Positions 17,366 through 26,287 of a DNA stretch of 64,000 nucleotides are shown here, piece after piece (position 1 is the first letter of the stretch; each line of letters opens with the position of its first letter). The notes under the pieces were generated by a model. That model worked only from the letters and a program-made list of their open reading frames with translations, was not told the DNA's origin and searched no databases. The stretch covers positions 1,116,001 to 1,180,000 of the forward strand of contig AP009389.1 in NCBI GenBank assembly GCA_000010565.1. The letters are read 5' to 3'. Both the position numbers and the translations under genes were made by a program. This stretch comes from Pelotomaculum thermopropionicum SI (GTDB lineage Bacteria; Bacillota; Desulfotomaculia; Desulfotomaculales; Pelotomaculaceae).

Positions 17366-18502
17366 TTGAAAGTTGCCACTGTGGTCGGCACCAGGCCCCA
17401 GTTTGTCAAGGCGGCAGTGGTTTCCCGGGCTTTAAGGGAGAGGCACCGCGAAATACTTATCCACACCGGTCAGCATTATGACATCAACATGTCCGGGGTG
17501 TTTTTTGCCGGTCTGGACATCCCCGCGCCCGATTATTGCCTGAACGCCGGTTCCGGCGCGCCCGGCCGGCAGCTGGCCGGGATGCTCGGTGGGCTGGAGT
17601 CTGTATTTGACCGGGAGAAGCCGGATATCGTCCTTGTTTACGGCGACTCCCGCTCCACCCTGGCGGCGGCCCTGGCAGCATCTAAGGCAGGCGTGCCCCT
17701 GGCCCATGTCGAAGCAGGCCTGCGCAGCCACAGGCAATCCATGCCCGAGGAATTTAACCGGATCGTGACCGACCACCTGTCTTCAATCCTGTTCTGCCCG
17801 TCGGAAACGGCCGTGCGCAATCTCGAACAGGAAGGGTTTACCGGCATAATTAATCGCGGCCGGCTGGTAAGTATAGAGGAAGTCCCGGACCGGCCGGCCT
17901 GCCCCCAGGTTGTCAACGTCGGGGACGTCATGGTTGACGTTCTTCTGGAGTATGCGGGCAAAGAGAGATGCCCTGTGCTTCCGGCGGGAAAGCAGTTCTG
18001 GCAGCGCGGGAAATACCTTCTCGCTACCGTGCACCGGGCGGAGAATACCGATAATAAGGAAAGGCTGGCCGCCATTCTGGAAAGCTTTGCCGAAGCGGGC
18101 GAAAAGGTGGTCTTTCCGGTTCACCCCCGGACCGCCAAAAAAATTGTAGAGTTCGGCCTGACAGGGTATTTACGGCATCACCGCATTGATGCAATTGAGC
18201 CGGTGGGGTACCTGGAAATGCTTTGCCTGATTAAAAATGCCAGGATGGTCCTGACCGATTCCGGGGGTGTGCAAAAGGAGGCCTTTATCCTGAAGGTCCC
18301 GTGCATTACCCTGCGGGAGGAAACTGAGTGGGTGGAAACGGTTGAAAGGGGCTGCAATGTGCTGGTAGGCTGTGCACCTGAACTTATCAGAAGGGCCCTG
18401 GCAACGGCTCCCGCTTGCGACTGGTCGGGTAACCCCTACGGGCGGGGAGATGCCTCCCGCCTGATTGCCCGGGTGCTGGAGGGGTTTATTTGCCGCGGGT
18501 AG
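17366..18502 (+). CDS. wecB: UDP-HexNAc 2-epimerase (WecB/WbpI family)
   Basis: 378 residues from TTG behind AAAAGGAGG. Family motifs: VGTRPQFVKAA, HTGQHYDINMS, VYGDSRSTLAAALAA, VEAGLRSHRQSMPEEFNRI, TVHRAENTDN, TDSGGVQKEAFIL. The enzyme inverts C2 of UDP-GlcNAc (to UDP-ManNAc) or, in the WbpI branch, of the 2,3-diacetamido uronic acid sugar. The YGDSRSTLA block resembles the WbpI branch, and WbpB-, WbpD- and WbpE-like genes lie at 28.7-33.4 kb, so the WbpI reaction is plausible. The substrate is an inference. Confidence 0.87.
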   Translation: MKVATVVGTRPQFVKAAVVSRALRERHREILIHTGQHYDINMSGVFFAGLDIPAPDYCLNAGSGAPGRQLAGMLGGLESVFDREKPDIVLVYGDSRSTLAAALAASKAGVPLAHVEAGLRSHRQSMPEEFNRIVTDHLSSILFCPSETAVRNLEQEGFTGIINRGRLVSIEEVPDRPACPQVVNVGDVMVDVLLEYAGKERCPVLPAGKQFWQRGKYLLATVHRAENTDNKERLAAILESFAEAGEKVVFPVHPRTAKKIVEFGLTGYLRHHRIDAIEPVGYLEMLCLIKNARMVLTDSGGVQKEAFILKVPCITLREETEWVETVERGCNVLVGCAPELIRRALATAPACDWSGNPYGRGDASRLIARVLEGFICRG

Positions 18503-19656
18503 TTATGGTGGTCAACAGTGATTTCCGCCACGATGCGAGGGCTCAGAAAGAAGCCTTGAGTTTAACCCGGGCGGGGTACAGCGTGACCGTTTTTTCCCTG
18601 GCCATGACCGGTCCGCCGGAACAGTGCTTTAAAGGTATCAGGCTGCTGAATCCCGCTACCGGCAGGCTGGCCCGGTTTCCTTACAGGATCTCCTGCCTGC
18701 GATCCTGGTGGCAGGTCATGCGCGCCCTTCTGCAGGAGAAAGGGGACGTATGGCATGCCCACGACCTGGAGACCCTCCCTTTCGTGTTTATTGCCTCAAA
18801 GCTGAGAGGCGGCAAAACGGTTTACGACTCGCACGAACTCTGGCAGGGGTATGACTGGCCGGGCCGCGGCGGCAGGTGGCGGGCCGCCAGGCGCCTGGTG
18901 TGGAAGGGCTGGCTTTACCTGGAGAAGGTACTGGCAAAACGCTGCCATCTGGTAATTGCCGTAAATGAAAGCTGCGCCGCGGAAATGGCCAGGTTGCTGC
19001 GTGTGCAGACACCGCTGGTGCTGAGAAACTGCGTTGACCCGGCCGGGGATCCTGACGGGGCCGGCGGCCTGCGGGAAAGGCTGGGAATTGCCCGCGGGGA
19101 GGCGCTGGCGGTTTACAGCGGGCACCTGAAGGAAGGGCGCGGCCTGGAAAACCTGCTAGAAGCCTGGGCCGGCGTGCCTTGCAGGGCGGCCCTGGCCTTT
19201 GTGGGCTACGGGCCGCTGGAGGTTAAACTGCGGCAGGTTGTGCAGTCTGCCCGGTTGAAAAACGTCCATTTCCTGCCCGCGGTGCAGGCCTGGGAACTTC
19301 CGGAATTTATATGCGGGGCTTCCCTGGGGCTGGTTTTAACCGAAGAAAGCGACCTGAACAGCCGCTTTTCCCTGCCGAACAAGCTGTTTGAATATACGGC
19401 GGCAGGGGTGCCGGTGCTGGCCTCCGACCTTCCGGAAATCCGCCGCCTGGTTACAAAGTATGACACCGGCGTCCTTGTGGATCCCCGGGACCGCGGCGGG
19501 GTCAGGCGGTTCCTGACCGAACTGCTTTGCGACGGCGAAAGGCTGGCCCGCCTGCGGCAGAACGTCCTCAAGGCCAGGGAAATTTTAACATGGCAGCAGG
19601 AAGTGAAAGGACTGATCAATGAGTACTCAAAAATTACCGGTGGAATTCGTGAATAA
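18490..19656 (+). CDS. GT4-family glycosyltransferase
   Basis: 388 residues. Begins at TTG 18490 (or ATG 18505) inside the end of the epimerase gene. GT-B features: NSDFRHDARAQKEALSLTRAGY, WHAHDLETLP, YDSHELWQGYDW, VYSGHLKEGRGLENLLEAW, and NKLFEYTAAGVPVLASDLPEI. The C-terminal nucleotide-binding half is complete. Likely adds one sugar of the repeat unit on the cytoplasmic face. Overlaps the O-antigen ligase-like gene by 38 bp, so the two are translationally close. Confidence 0.85.
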   Translation: MPRVVMVVNSDFRHDARAQKEALSLTRAGYSVTVFSLAMTGPPEQCFKGIRLLNPATGRLARFPYRISCLRSWWQVMRALLQEKGDVWHAHDLETLPFVFIASKLRGGKTVYDSHELWQGYDWPGRGGRWRAARRLVWKGWLYLEKVLAKRCHLVIAVNESCAAEMARLLRVQTPLVLRNCVDPAGDPDGAGGLRERLGIARGEALAVYSGHLKEGRGLENLLEAWAGVPCRAALAFVGYGPLEVKLRQVVQSARLKNVHFLPAVQAWELPEFICGASLGLVLTEESDLNSRFSLPNKLFEYTAAGVPVLASDLPEIRRLVTKYDTGVLVDPRDRGGVRRFLTELLCDGERLARLRQNVLKAREILTWQQEVKGLINEYSKITGGIRE

Positions 19657-20911
19657 ATATATACTTCTGGCCGCGGCGGTGTCTGGAGCGGCCGTGGGCG
19701 TGGCCCGGGTAAAATGGCCTTTATCCCTTGCCGGCGGTTTCATGGCGCTTATTGCCTTTCTGATGGCTCCGGAGGTCCTGGGCTTTTTTATCGGAGGAGG
19801 CCTGCAACTGACCGGCAGGACCCTCGAGCTCGGGCTGTCAGGGCTGCATTTCCTCAACACCGGTTCCTTTTTGTTTCCGCTGTATTGCCTTTTGCTCTTC
19901 TTGCTTTTAAAGAAAAGGGCCGGCACCTTGATCCCCCTGCTGAAGTGCTGGGAAGCATGGGCTGCCCTGGGCCTGGGACTTCTAATGCTCCTCCGCCTGC
20001 CCGGCAGCCTTTTTGCCGAATACGGGGCGCAGAAGCTAAAATACTACCTGGCCAACAACATGGTCAGCTTTGCCGGTCCGGTCCTGGCAACGGCCGTCTG
20101 GGACCTTGCCGGCCTGCACCGTTTCCTGAAAGGGCTTTTCCTGGGCGGCCTGGCCCTGACGGCGTATTTTTGGCTGAGCAAAGCGTTCCTGGACCTGCCC
20201 TTTAACGCTTACGCCGTGCTTAACTTCAACCCCATCGGGTTGGGCAGGCTGATCGGCCTGTTTGCCCTCCTTGCGGTGACCGGCAGGATGATGCCGTTTC
20301 CCGGCCCGCTGAGGCTTTCCCTGGCCGCCGCGGCAGGTGCTGCCGTGGTCCTGCTGAACGCCCGGGGACCGGCCCTGGCGCTGGTTGCCGCCCTGCTTTT
20401 CGGCTGCCTTCCGGCGGGCGGCAGGTTCCGGCCGCAGGCCTTCCTTGCTGTTATTTCGTTTTGCCTGGTTGCTTTCTATATTGTTTCCAATTACTGGTTT
20501 TCAACGGGTTTTCTGAGCGCAGGCGACAGCGGAAGGCTGCAGCTGTATCAGGCGGCCCTGAACGAATTCCTGCAAAACCCGCTGCTGGGCGCGGGCACCG
20601 GCTCCTTTGCCGGCCTTGCGCCTTTGCCCGGGGTTATGTACCCGCACAACCTGTTTCTGGAATCGGCGGTGGAAATGGGCCTGCCGGGACTGGGGCTGTC
20701 CTTGCTGCTGGCTTTTACCCCCCTGGCCCGCCTGATTACCCGGACAAAACGGTCGGAAGACATGGCTCTGGCCGGCCCGTTGCTGGTGTACTGCCTGGTG
20801 AATGCCATGATCAGCGGGGATATACCGGGCAATTTTCCGCTCTGGCTTTCCGCCGGAGTGGCCGCTGCCCTGTTCATGGCCGAAGCGGAGGGCCGCCGGT
20901 GCGGGTGTTGA
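19619..20911 (+). CDS. O-antigen ligase/Wzy-type polymerase membrane protein
   Basis: 430 residues, about ten or more hydrophobic helices. The conserved WaaL/Wzy_C region is LYQAALNEFLQNPLLGAG followed by a periplasmic-type loop with YPHNLFLESAVEMGLPGLGL, containing the conserved His. Such proteins polymerise lipid-linked repeat units or ligate glycans outside the membrane. As the only candidate polymerase in the cluster, it is the probable Wzy. The ATG at 19619 lies within the previous gene; a GTG at 19649 is an alternative. Confidence 0.83.
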   Translation: MSTQKLPVEFVNKYILLAAAVSGAAVGVARVKWPLSLAGGFMALIAFLMAPEVLGFFIGGGLQLTGRTLELGLSGLHFLNTGSFLFPLYCLLLFLLLKKRAGTLIPLLKCWEAWAALGLGLLMLLRLPGSLFAEYGAQKLKYYLANNMVSFAGPVLATAVWDLAGLHRFLKGLFLGGLALTAYFWLSKAFLDLPFNAYAVLNFNPIGLGRLIGLFALLAVTGRMMPFPGPLRLSLAAAAGAAVVLLNARGPALALVAALLFGCLPAGGRFRPQAFLAVISFCLVAFYIVSNYWFSTGFLSAGDSGRLQLYQAALNEFLQNPLLGAGTGSFAGLAPLPGVMYPHNLFLESAVEMGLPGLGLSLLLAFTPLARLITRTKRSEDMALAGPLLVYCLVNAMISGDIPGNFPLWLSAGVAAALFMAEAEGRRCGC

Positions 20912-22101
20912 TGATTTCCGGAGCGAATATCAGGGCTTTCGGCGGTGACGCCGTACATACTTTTGAAACGGCGGGCGGCCTGGCCCGGGCCGGCGTCCGG
21001 GTAACCCTGCTCCTGCGGGGGAAATACCGCGGGTCGGGCCTGTCTGGCATTAAAGTGGTGGGGCTGCCCGTAACGGGGATCAAATACCTTGACTGGTTGA
21101 TCGGGCCGCTTTTAATGTGTTTGGCGGCACTGGTTTTAACTGTGTGTAATGATTACGACGCCGTTTACGTCCGGGACAGCATTCAGGAGATGCCCGCGGT
21201 TCTGCTTCTCAGGCTGCTTAATAAAGTGGTTGTGCTGGAGGTTAACGCCGCAGCGGCGGAAGACCTCCGCTCCAGGGGCAGGCCTGCCTGGAAGCTGGCC
21301 GTGGCTGCCTGGGCTCAGCGCAGGGCCTGTCTTTCTGCCAGCCTGGTCCTGACGGTCACCGCTGCCCTGGCCGGGTGGCTGGCCGGACAGGGGGTGCCGG
21401 CCGGGAAGGTGGTTGTGGTGGCCAACGGGGCCAACCCGTACTTATACCGCCCCATGGATCGCGAGGCCGCCCTGTTCCGGTCAGGACTGGATTCATCGAA
21501 GACTTACCTCTGTTTTGCCGGCAACCTGGCCGCCTGGCAGGGTGCTGGTGCAATTATCGATGCCTTTGCCAGGCTGGCCGGATGCTACCCGGATGCCGTC
21601 CTGCTGATTATCGGGGACGGGCAGGAAAGGCTGGCCCTGGAGGGCCGGGTCCGCCGCCTGGGGCTTCAGGGCAGGGTGATTTTCACCGGCTGGCTGCCCT
21701 ATCCCCGGGTTCCCCTGTACATGAATGCCAGCGTGGCAGGCATAGGCGGCGGCTGGTGCGGAGGTGACCCGCTGTTAAGGAGAAGGTTCGCCTGCAGCGG
21801 AAGTTCAGCCATAAAGGTCTTTTCTTACCTGGCCTGCGGCCTGCCGGTGGTTATACCTGATATCCCCGATCTGGCCGATGTGGTACGCCGGGCAGGCTGC
21901 GGACTGGTGGCGGCACCCGACCGGCTGGAAGACCTGGCAGCGGCCTTAAAGGCCGTTCTTGACAATCCCCGTTACCGGGCGGAGGCAGGACTGAGGGGGA
22001 GGGCCTTCATCGAACGGGAGGGGACCTGGGAACACAGGGCCGCTCAGATAAAATTGCTGATAGAGCAAAAAACAGGCCGAGCAGGGGGGATCTCCCGGTG
22101 A
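20899..22101 (+). CDS. GT4-family glycosyltransferase
   Basis: 400 residues, starting at GTG 20899 (VRVLMISGANIRAFGGDAVH), 13 bp inside the preceding gene. A longer open frame to 20461 is shadow of the O-antigen ligase-like gene. GT-B features: VYVRDSIQEMPAVLLLRLL, LTVTAALAGWLAGQGVPAGK, VVVANGANPYLYRP, FAGNLAAWQGAGAIIDAFARL, GDGQERLALEGRVRRLGL, and AIKVFSYLACGLPVV. Donor unknown. Its stop overlaps the GTG of the next gene by 4 bp. Confidence 0.84.
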   Translation: MRVLMISGANIRAFGGDAVHTFETAGGLARAGVRVTLLLRGKYRGSGLSGIKVVGLPVTGIKYLDWLIGPLLMCLAALVLTVCNDYDAVYVRDSIQEMPAVLLLRLLNKVVVLEVNAAAAEDLRSRGRPAWKLAVAAWAQRRACLSASLVLTVTAALAGWLAGQGVPAGKVVVVANGANPYLYRPMDREAALFRSGLDSSKTYLCFAGNLAAWQGAGAIIDAFARLAGCYPDAVLLIIGDGQERLALEGRVRRLGLQGRVIFTGWLPYPRVPLYMNASVAGIGGGWCGGDPLLRRRFACSGSSAIKVFSYLACGLPVVIPDIPDLADVVRRAGCGLVAAPDRLEDLAAALKAVLDNPRYRAEAGLRGRAFIEREGTWEHRAAQIKLLIEQKTGRAGGISR

Positions 22102-23306
22102 AAAAGCTGATGTACCTGACCGTCACCGCACCCTGCGGCCGGCAGGAGGCTTTTTTGATTGCCGAGGTGAACTGCCTGCTGGAAAAGGGAGTTGACCTGA
22201 CGATAGTCCCCGTACATCCCTCCGGGCCGGTCTTTCACCGGGACGGGGTGGATCTGCTTGCAAGGACCGTTGTTGCCGGGCTTTGGAGCGGGGAGGTATG
22301 GCTGGCGGCTTTGCTGTGGTTCTTTAAGGCTCCCCGGCGGGTGCTGTCCCTGCTGTTCCTGCTGCTGAAAGGCGGCAGCCCGGTCAATAAAGCAAAGAAC
22401 CTCCTTGTCTTTCCCAAAAGCCTGTTTATTGCCGGAAAGGTGAAATCGCTCGGCATAGACCACATTCACGCCCACTGGGCGTCAACCCCGTCCACCTGTG
22501 CCCTGGTGGCGTCGGCCCTCACGGGAGTTCCCTGGAGTTTTACCGCTCACCGCTGGGACATCATGGTTAATAACCTGCTCGCAGAAAAGGTGGGGAGGTG
22601 CTCCTTTGTACGGGTTGTTTCGACCTGGGGGCTCAGGCAGGTAAGCCGGATTGCCGGTTCAGAAGCGGCGAAAAAGGTGCTCTACTGCCCGATGGGGGTG
22701 AAAAGGCCCGGGAAAATACCGGAAGTGTCCTGCACATTAAGGCGGGAGTTTTTTATCGCAGCCGTCGGCAACCTTACGCCGCTAAAAGGTCACCGCTACC
22801 TGCTCCAGGCCTGCCGGCTGCTGGCGGATTGGGGTGTGAAATTCCGGTGCCTGATTATTGGCGACGGGCCGGAGCGTAAAAACCTTGCCGAACTGGCTGC
22901 CAGCCTGGGGCTTAACAATACGGCCTGGCTTACCGGGGCCATGCCCCACCACAGGGTGCTCCGGATGTTCAGGACAGGCGCTTTTCGCGTGCTGGTGCAT
23001 CCCAGCGTGGAAACGCCGGACGGCCAGCATGAAGGGGTGCCGGTGGCGGTTATGGAGGCCATGGCCCACGGTGTGCCGGTTGTCGTTACGGATACCGGCA
23101 GCACCACCGACCTGGTGGACGGGCGGTGCGGCCTGGTCGTTCCCCAGAAGGATCCTGTTGCTTTGGCAACGGCCGTCAAGGCCCTGCTGGACGACCCCGG
23201 GAGGGCACGGAGCCTGGCCGCGGCCGGCTGCCGGAAAATAGACGGGCTGTTCAGCCTGGACAGGAACGTAAATATTCTTTTGACCAGGATGGGGATAACC
23301 CCGTGA
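22098..23306 (+). CDS. GT4-family glycosyltransferase
   Basis: 402 residues from GTG 22098, sharing GTGA with the upstream stop. Features of exopolysaccharide GT4 enzymes: HIHAHWASTPSTCALVASAL, PWSFTAHRWDI, CPMGVKRPGK, AVGNLTPLKGHRYLLQACRLL, GDGPERKNLAELA, and HPSVETPDGQHEGVPVAVME, the donor-site Glu block. This is the fifth GT4 enzyme of the locus and is followed 10 bp later by the flippase gene. Confidence 0.86.
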   Translation: MKKLMYLTVTAPCGRQEAFLIAEVNCLLEKGVDLTIVPVHPSGPVFHRDGVDLLARTVVAGLWSGEVWLAALLWFFKAPRRVLSLLFLLLKGGSPVNKAKNLLVFPKSLFIAGKVKSLGIDHIHAHWASTPSTCALVASALTGVPWSFTAHRWDIMVNNLLAEKVGRCSFVRVVSTWGLRQVSRIAGSEAAKKVLYCPMGVKRPGKIPEVSCTLRREFFIAAVGNLTPLKGHRYLLQACRLLADWGVKFRCLIIGDGPERKNLAELAASLGLNNTAWLTGAMPHHRVLRMFRTGAFRVLVHPSVETPDGQHEGVPVAVMEAMAHGVPVVVTDTGSTTDLVDGRCGLVVPQKDPVALATAVKALLDDPGRARSLAAAGCRKIDGLFSLDRNVNILLTRMGITP

Positions 23307-23316
23307 GGAGGGCGGC

Positions 23317-24882
23317 ATGCAGAGGGAAAAGGCGGTCCAGGCCGTAGCGGTGATAGTTGTCCTTACCGTGGCGGGCAAGTTTTTGGGGTTTATCCGGGAA
23401 GTGATAATGGCTTCATATTTCGGCGCCGGTGCCGTGACCGACGCCTACCTGACGTCCACCCTGGTGATTGCCCTGATTCTGAACATGCTGGGGGGGCGCG
23501 CCCTGGGCACGGCGCTTATCCCGGTATACTGCGAAATTGCCGCAGCAGGAGCGGAGGAGCGGGCGGGAAAGTTTGCCGGGACGGTTCTGATCCTTACCTT
23601 CATTATTTTCTTTGCAGCAGCCCTGCTGGGTTTTGCCTTTGCTTCCCTGCTGGTAAATGCAACCGTGCCGGGGCTTCCCGCTCAAACAAAAGGGCTGGCG
23701 GTTCATTTGACCCGCCTGTTCATGGCCGGCATACCGATGCTGGCCCTGGGGGGCGTGCTGGCTTCCCTCCTGAATGCCCATTACAGCTTTGCCGTACCGG
23801 CCGCCCTGGGCATACCGCATAACCTGGCAATAATCGGATTTGTTGTTTTTTCCGGCGCCGGAGCAGTTGACGGCCTGGCGGCGGGAACCCTGGCCGGCTA
23901 TCTGGCGCAGGTGCTGGTTACCCTGCCGGCCCTTAAGAGAAAACAGGTCAGGATTACTGGCGGACTTGACTGCCGTGAGCCGGGTGTGGCCCGGATGGGC
24001 AGGCTATTGCTGCCGGTTATGGCAGGCGGGGCCGTAATGCAGTTGAACCCTCTGATCAGCCGGTTTCTTGCCTCCGGGCTGCCGGAGGGAACGATTTCGG
24101 CCCTCAGCTACGCGGACAGGATCGTCCAGGTTCTTCTGGGGCTGCTGGTTACCGCCATCATTACGGTCAGCTATCCGGCCCTGTCCAGGGAGTTTGTCCG
24201 GGAAAGGCGCGGTAATATGGCGGAACTGATTAATTCATGGGGAGGAATGCTGCTTTTCGTTACCGCTCCCCTGGCCCTTGCCATGGCGTCGTTGAGCCGC
24301 CCGCTGGTGCAGGTGATTTACGAAAGGGGGGCCTTCGGCAGCGATGCCGCCGGAGCGACCGCCGGCGCCCTGCTCTTTTACAGCCTGGGCCTGCCCTTCA
24401 CCGCCCTGGGGCGTTTTTTTACCAGGGTGTTTTACATATATCACGACTCAAAGACCCCCGTGCTTATCAGCATGGCGGCTGTGGCAATAAATGTTATGGC
24501 CAGCCTGGCTCTGGTTAAGCCCATGGGCCACTGCGGGCTGGCCCTGGCCTCGACAATTTCGGCTGCCGCCGGGGTGCCGCTCTCCCTGGTTTGCCTTAAG
24601 GCCAAAACGGGGCCCGTATTTAACCGGCGGATGTGGAAAAAGGTCCTGTTAATCATCTCTGCCCTGGCGGCGGCAGCCCTTGTGATGGTAGTGGTTTCCG
24701 CTGCCGCAGGGGGCGCCGGAAAAAACGGGCACCGGGCAGGTTTGCTTTATCTTGTGCTGGTGGGCGGCGCCGGCATGACTGCTTATTTCTTTTCCGCTCA
24801 TATTTTAAAAATGGAAGAGGCGGTGGCGGTGACAGCAACGTTGAAAAAAGTCAAAATCGTGCTCAGGCGGAAGGTGACATGA
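23317..24882 (+). CDS. murJ: MurJ/MviN-family lipid-linked oligosaccharide flippase
   Basis: 521 residues with about 14 predicted membrane helices and MurJ signatures: GKFLGFIREVIMASYFGAG, ALGTALIPVY, SYADRIVQVLLGLLVTAIITVSYPALSRE, RAFGSDAAGAT-like region with YERGAFGSDAAGA, and PFTALGRFFTRVFYIYHDSKTP. MurJ moves lipid II outward. Located between glycosyltransferases of a polysaccharide cluster, this copy may instead act as the Wzx for the lipid-linked repeat unit. No other Wzx is present in the window. amj at 258 could cover peptidoglycan. Confidence 0.85.
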   Translation: MQREKAVQAVAVIVVLTVAGKFLGFIREVIMASYFGAGAVTDAYLTSTLVIALILNMLGGRALGTALIPVYCEIAAAGAEERAGKFAGTVLILTFIIFFAAALLGFAFASLLVNATVPGLPAQTKGLAVHLTRLFMAGIPMLALGGVLASLLNAHYSFAVPAALGIPHNLAIIGFVVFSGAGAVDGLAAGTLAGYLAQVLVTLPALKRKQVRITGGLDCREPGVARMGRLLLPVMAGGAVMQLNPLISRFLASGLPEGTISALSYADRIVQVLLGLLVTAIITVSYPALSREFVRERRGNMAELINSWGGMLLFVTAPLALAMASLSRPLVQVIYERGAFGSDAAGATAGALLFYSLGLPFTALGRFFTRVFYIYHDSKTPVLISMAAVAINVMASLALVKPMGHCGLALASTISAAAGVPLSLVCLKAKTGPVFNRRMWKKVLLIISALAAAALVMVVVSAAAGGAGKNGHRAGLLYLVLVGGAGMTAYFFSAHILKMEEAVAVTATLKKVKIVLRRKVT

Positions 24883-26120
24883 CGGGCATAAAGGACCGTA
24901 CCCTGTGGATAATTAACCACCATGCCGGCGGGCCCGGAAGGCACGAGAGCTTTGCCAGGGAGCTTGAATCCAGGGGATGGCGGGTGAGGCTGTTTGCCTC
25001 CAGCTTCATCCATAACCTGTTTTTAGAGCTGAAGGACTACCGGCCGGGCAGCATGCACTTAATGGAAAAATTGAGGGGTGTGGACAGGGTCTGGATTAAA
25101 ACACCGCCTTACCGGGGCAACGGCCTGTCCAGGCTGCTCAACCACCTTGCCTTTGCCTGGCGGGTGACCGGGGTGGGATTGAAGCTGGAGCCGCCGGGCG
25201 CAATTATCGGCTCCTCGGCCCACCTGTTCACCGGCCTGGCCGCGTACCTCCTGGCCAGGAAGCACCGCGTTCCCTTCATCTTTGAAATAAGGGACATCTG
25301 GCCCCAGTCCCTTATTGACATAGGCGCCGTACACAGGCTTAACCCCCTGGCTGTGGGAATGGGTGCGCTGGAGAAATTTTTATACCGTAAAGCCCGGCTA
25401 ATAATCAGCGTGCTGCCTGGCGGGGGGGAACATGTGGCCGGCCTGGGTATTGACAGGCGCAAGGTGGTATACATACCCAACGGTGTCGACCTGGCCTGGT
25501 ACGACCGCTGCGCCCGGGAGAAAAGCCTCACTCCGGAACAGGCGGCTCTTTTCCGGAAGATTAAAGGCAGCATGGTTGCCGTCTACGCAGGGGCGCACGG
25601 GTATGCCAACGGCCTGGAGACGGTGACGGGCGCGGCCGCAATTTTACAGCGAAATGGGGTCAGGGATGTACATATTGTATTGGTGGGCGGCGGGCCGTGC
25701 AAAGCCCGGCTGGTGCAGGCCGCCAGGGAGCAGGGGCTGGCCAACGTGACTTTCCTGGACCCGGTTGAGAAGTCGCAGGTTCCGGCAATTCTTAAAAATG
25801 CCGACGTGTGCCTGTTTCACCTCCGCAACAGCAGGGCCTACCGGTTCGGCCTTAGCTCAAACAAGCTTTTCGATTACATGGCTGCGGCCAGGCCGCTGAT
25901 AGCCGCAGTAGACATCCCCCCGCTGCCGGGGTTTTCCCGGTTTGGCGTGCACATCCCCTCTGACGACCCGGCAGCCCTGGCCGGGGCCATTCTGCATATG
26001 GCGGGCATGCCGCCGGAGGCTAGGAGGAAAATGGGGCTGTGCGCCCGCAGGTACGTGGAAAGATTTCATGATGTTCCGGTGCTGGCAGACGGGCTGGCGG
26101 AAGCCGTTGAAAACTTGTAA
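24879..26120 (+). CDS. GT4-family glycosyltransferase (WbuB-like)
   Basis: 413 residues from ATG 24879, overlapping the flippase stop as ATGA. Features: WIINHHAGGPGRHESFARELE, FEIRDIWPQSLIDIGAV, IPNGVDLAWYD, VYAGAHGYANGLETVTGAA, and SSNKLFDYMAAARPLIAAVD. This matches the WbuB group of GT4 enzymes, which commonly transfer amino sugars such as FucNAc. A longer frame to 24633 is shadow. A palindromic terminator follows immediately, ending the second transcription block. Confidence 0.86.
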   Translation: MTGIKDRTLWIINHHAGGPGRHESFARELESRGWRVRLFASSFIHNLFLELKDYRPGSMHLMEKLRGVDRVWIKTPPYRGNGLSRLLNHLAFAWRVTGVGLKLEPPGAIIGSSAHLFTGLAAYLLARKHRVPFIFEIRDIWPQSLIDIGAVHRLNPLAVGMGALEKFLYRKARLIISVLPGGGEHVAGLGIDRRKVVYIPNGVDLAWYDRCAREKSLTPEQAALFRKIKGSMVAVYAGAHGYANGLETVTGAAAILQRNGVRDVHIVLVGGGPCKARLVQAAREQGLANVTFLDPVEKSQVPAILKNADVCLFHLRNSRAYRFGLSSNKLFDYMAAARPLIAAVDIPPLPGFSRFGVHIPSDDPAALAGAILHMAGMPPEARRKMGLCARRYVERFHDVPVLADGLAEAVENL

Positions 26121-26126
26121 CATTAG

Positions 26127-26163
26127 GCCGGCAAAAAGCCTCTGCGGAGGCTTTATTGCCGGC
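26127..26163 (+). terminator. Strong symmetrical hairpin terminator
   Basis: A nested perfect palindrome: outer GCCGGCAA/TTGCCGGC and inner AGCCTC/GAGGCT around a tgcg loop, seven bases after the WbuB-like gene. It could act in both directions, although no leftward gene is near. Confidence 0.7.
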
Positions 26164-26287
26164 ACTTTGCTTTTTGGGAGGCTTCAGGCCTGGTTGATAT
26201 TACCACAAGGGAAATTGCATATATTGTCGAATTTTGTCACATCAGCAGCGTTATCTGGCCCGATAATTTCTGGCAAGGAGGCAACAA

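Noticed and set aside
20461-20898. Long N-terminal extension of the glycosyltransferase at 20899
   Set aside because: It lies wholly inside the O-antigen ligase-like gene in another frame; the GT4 domain begins at GTG 20899.
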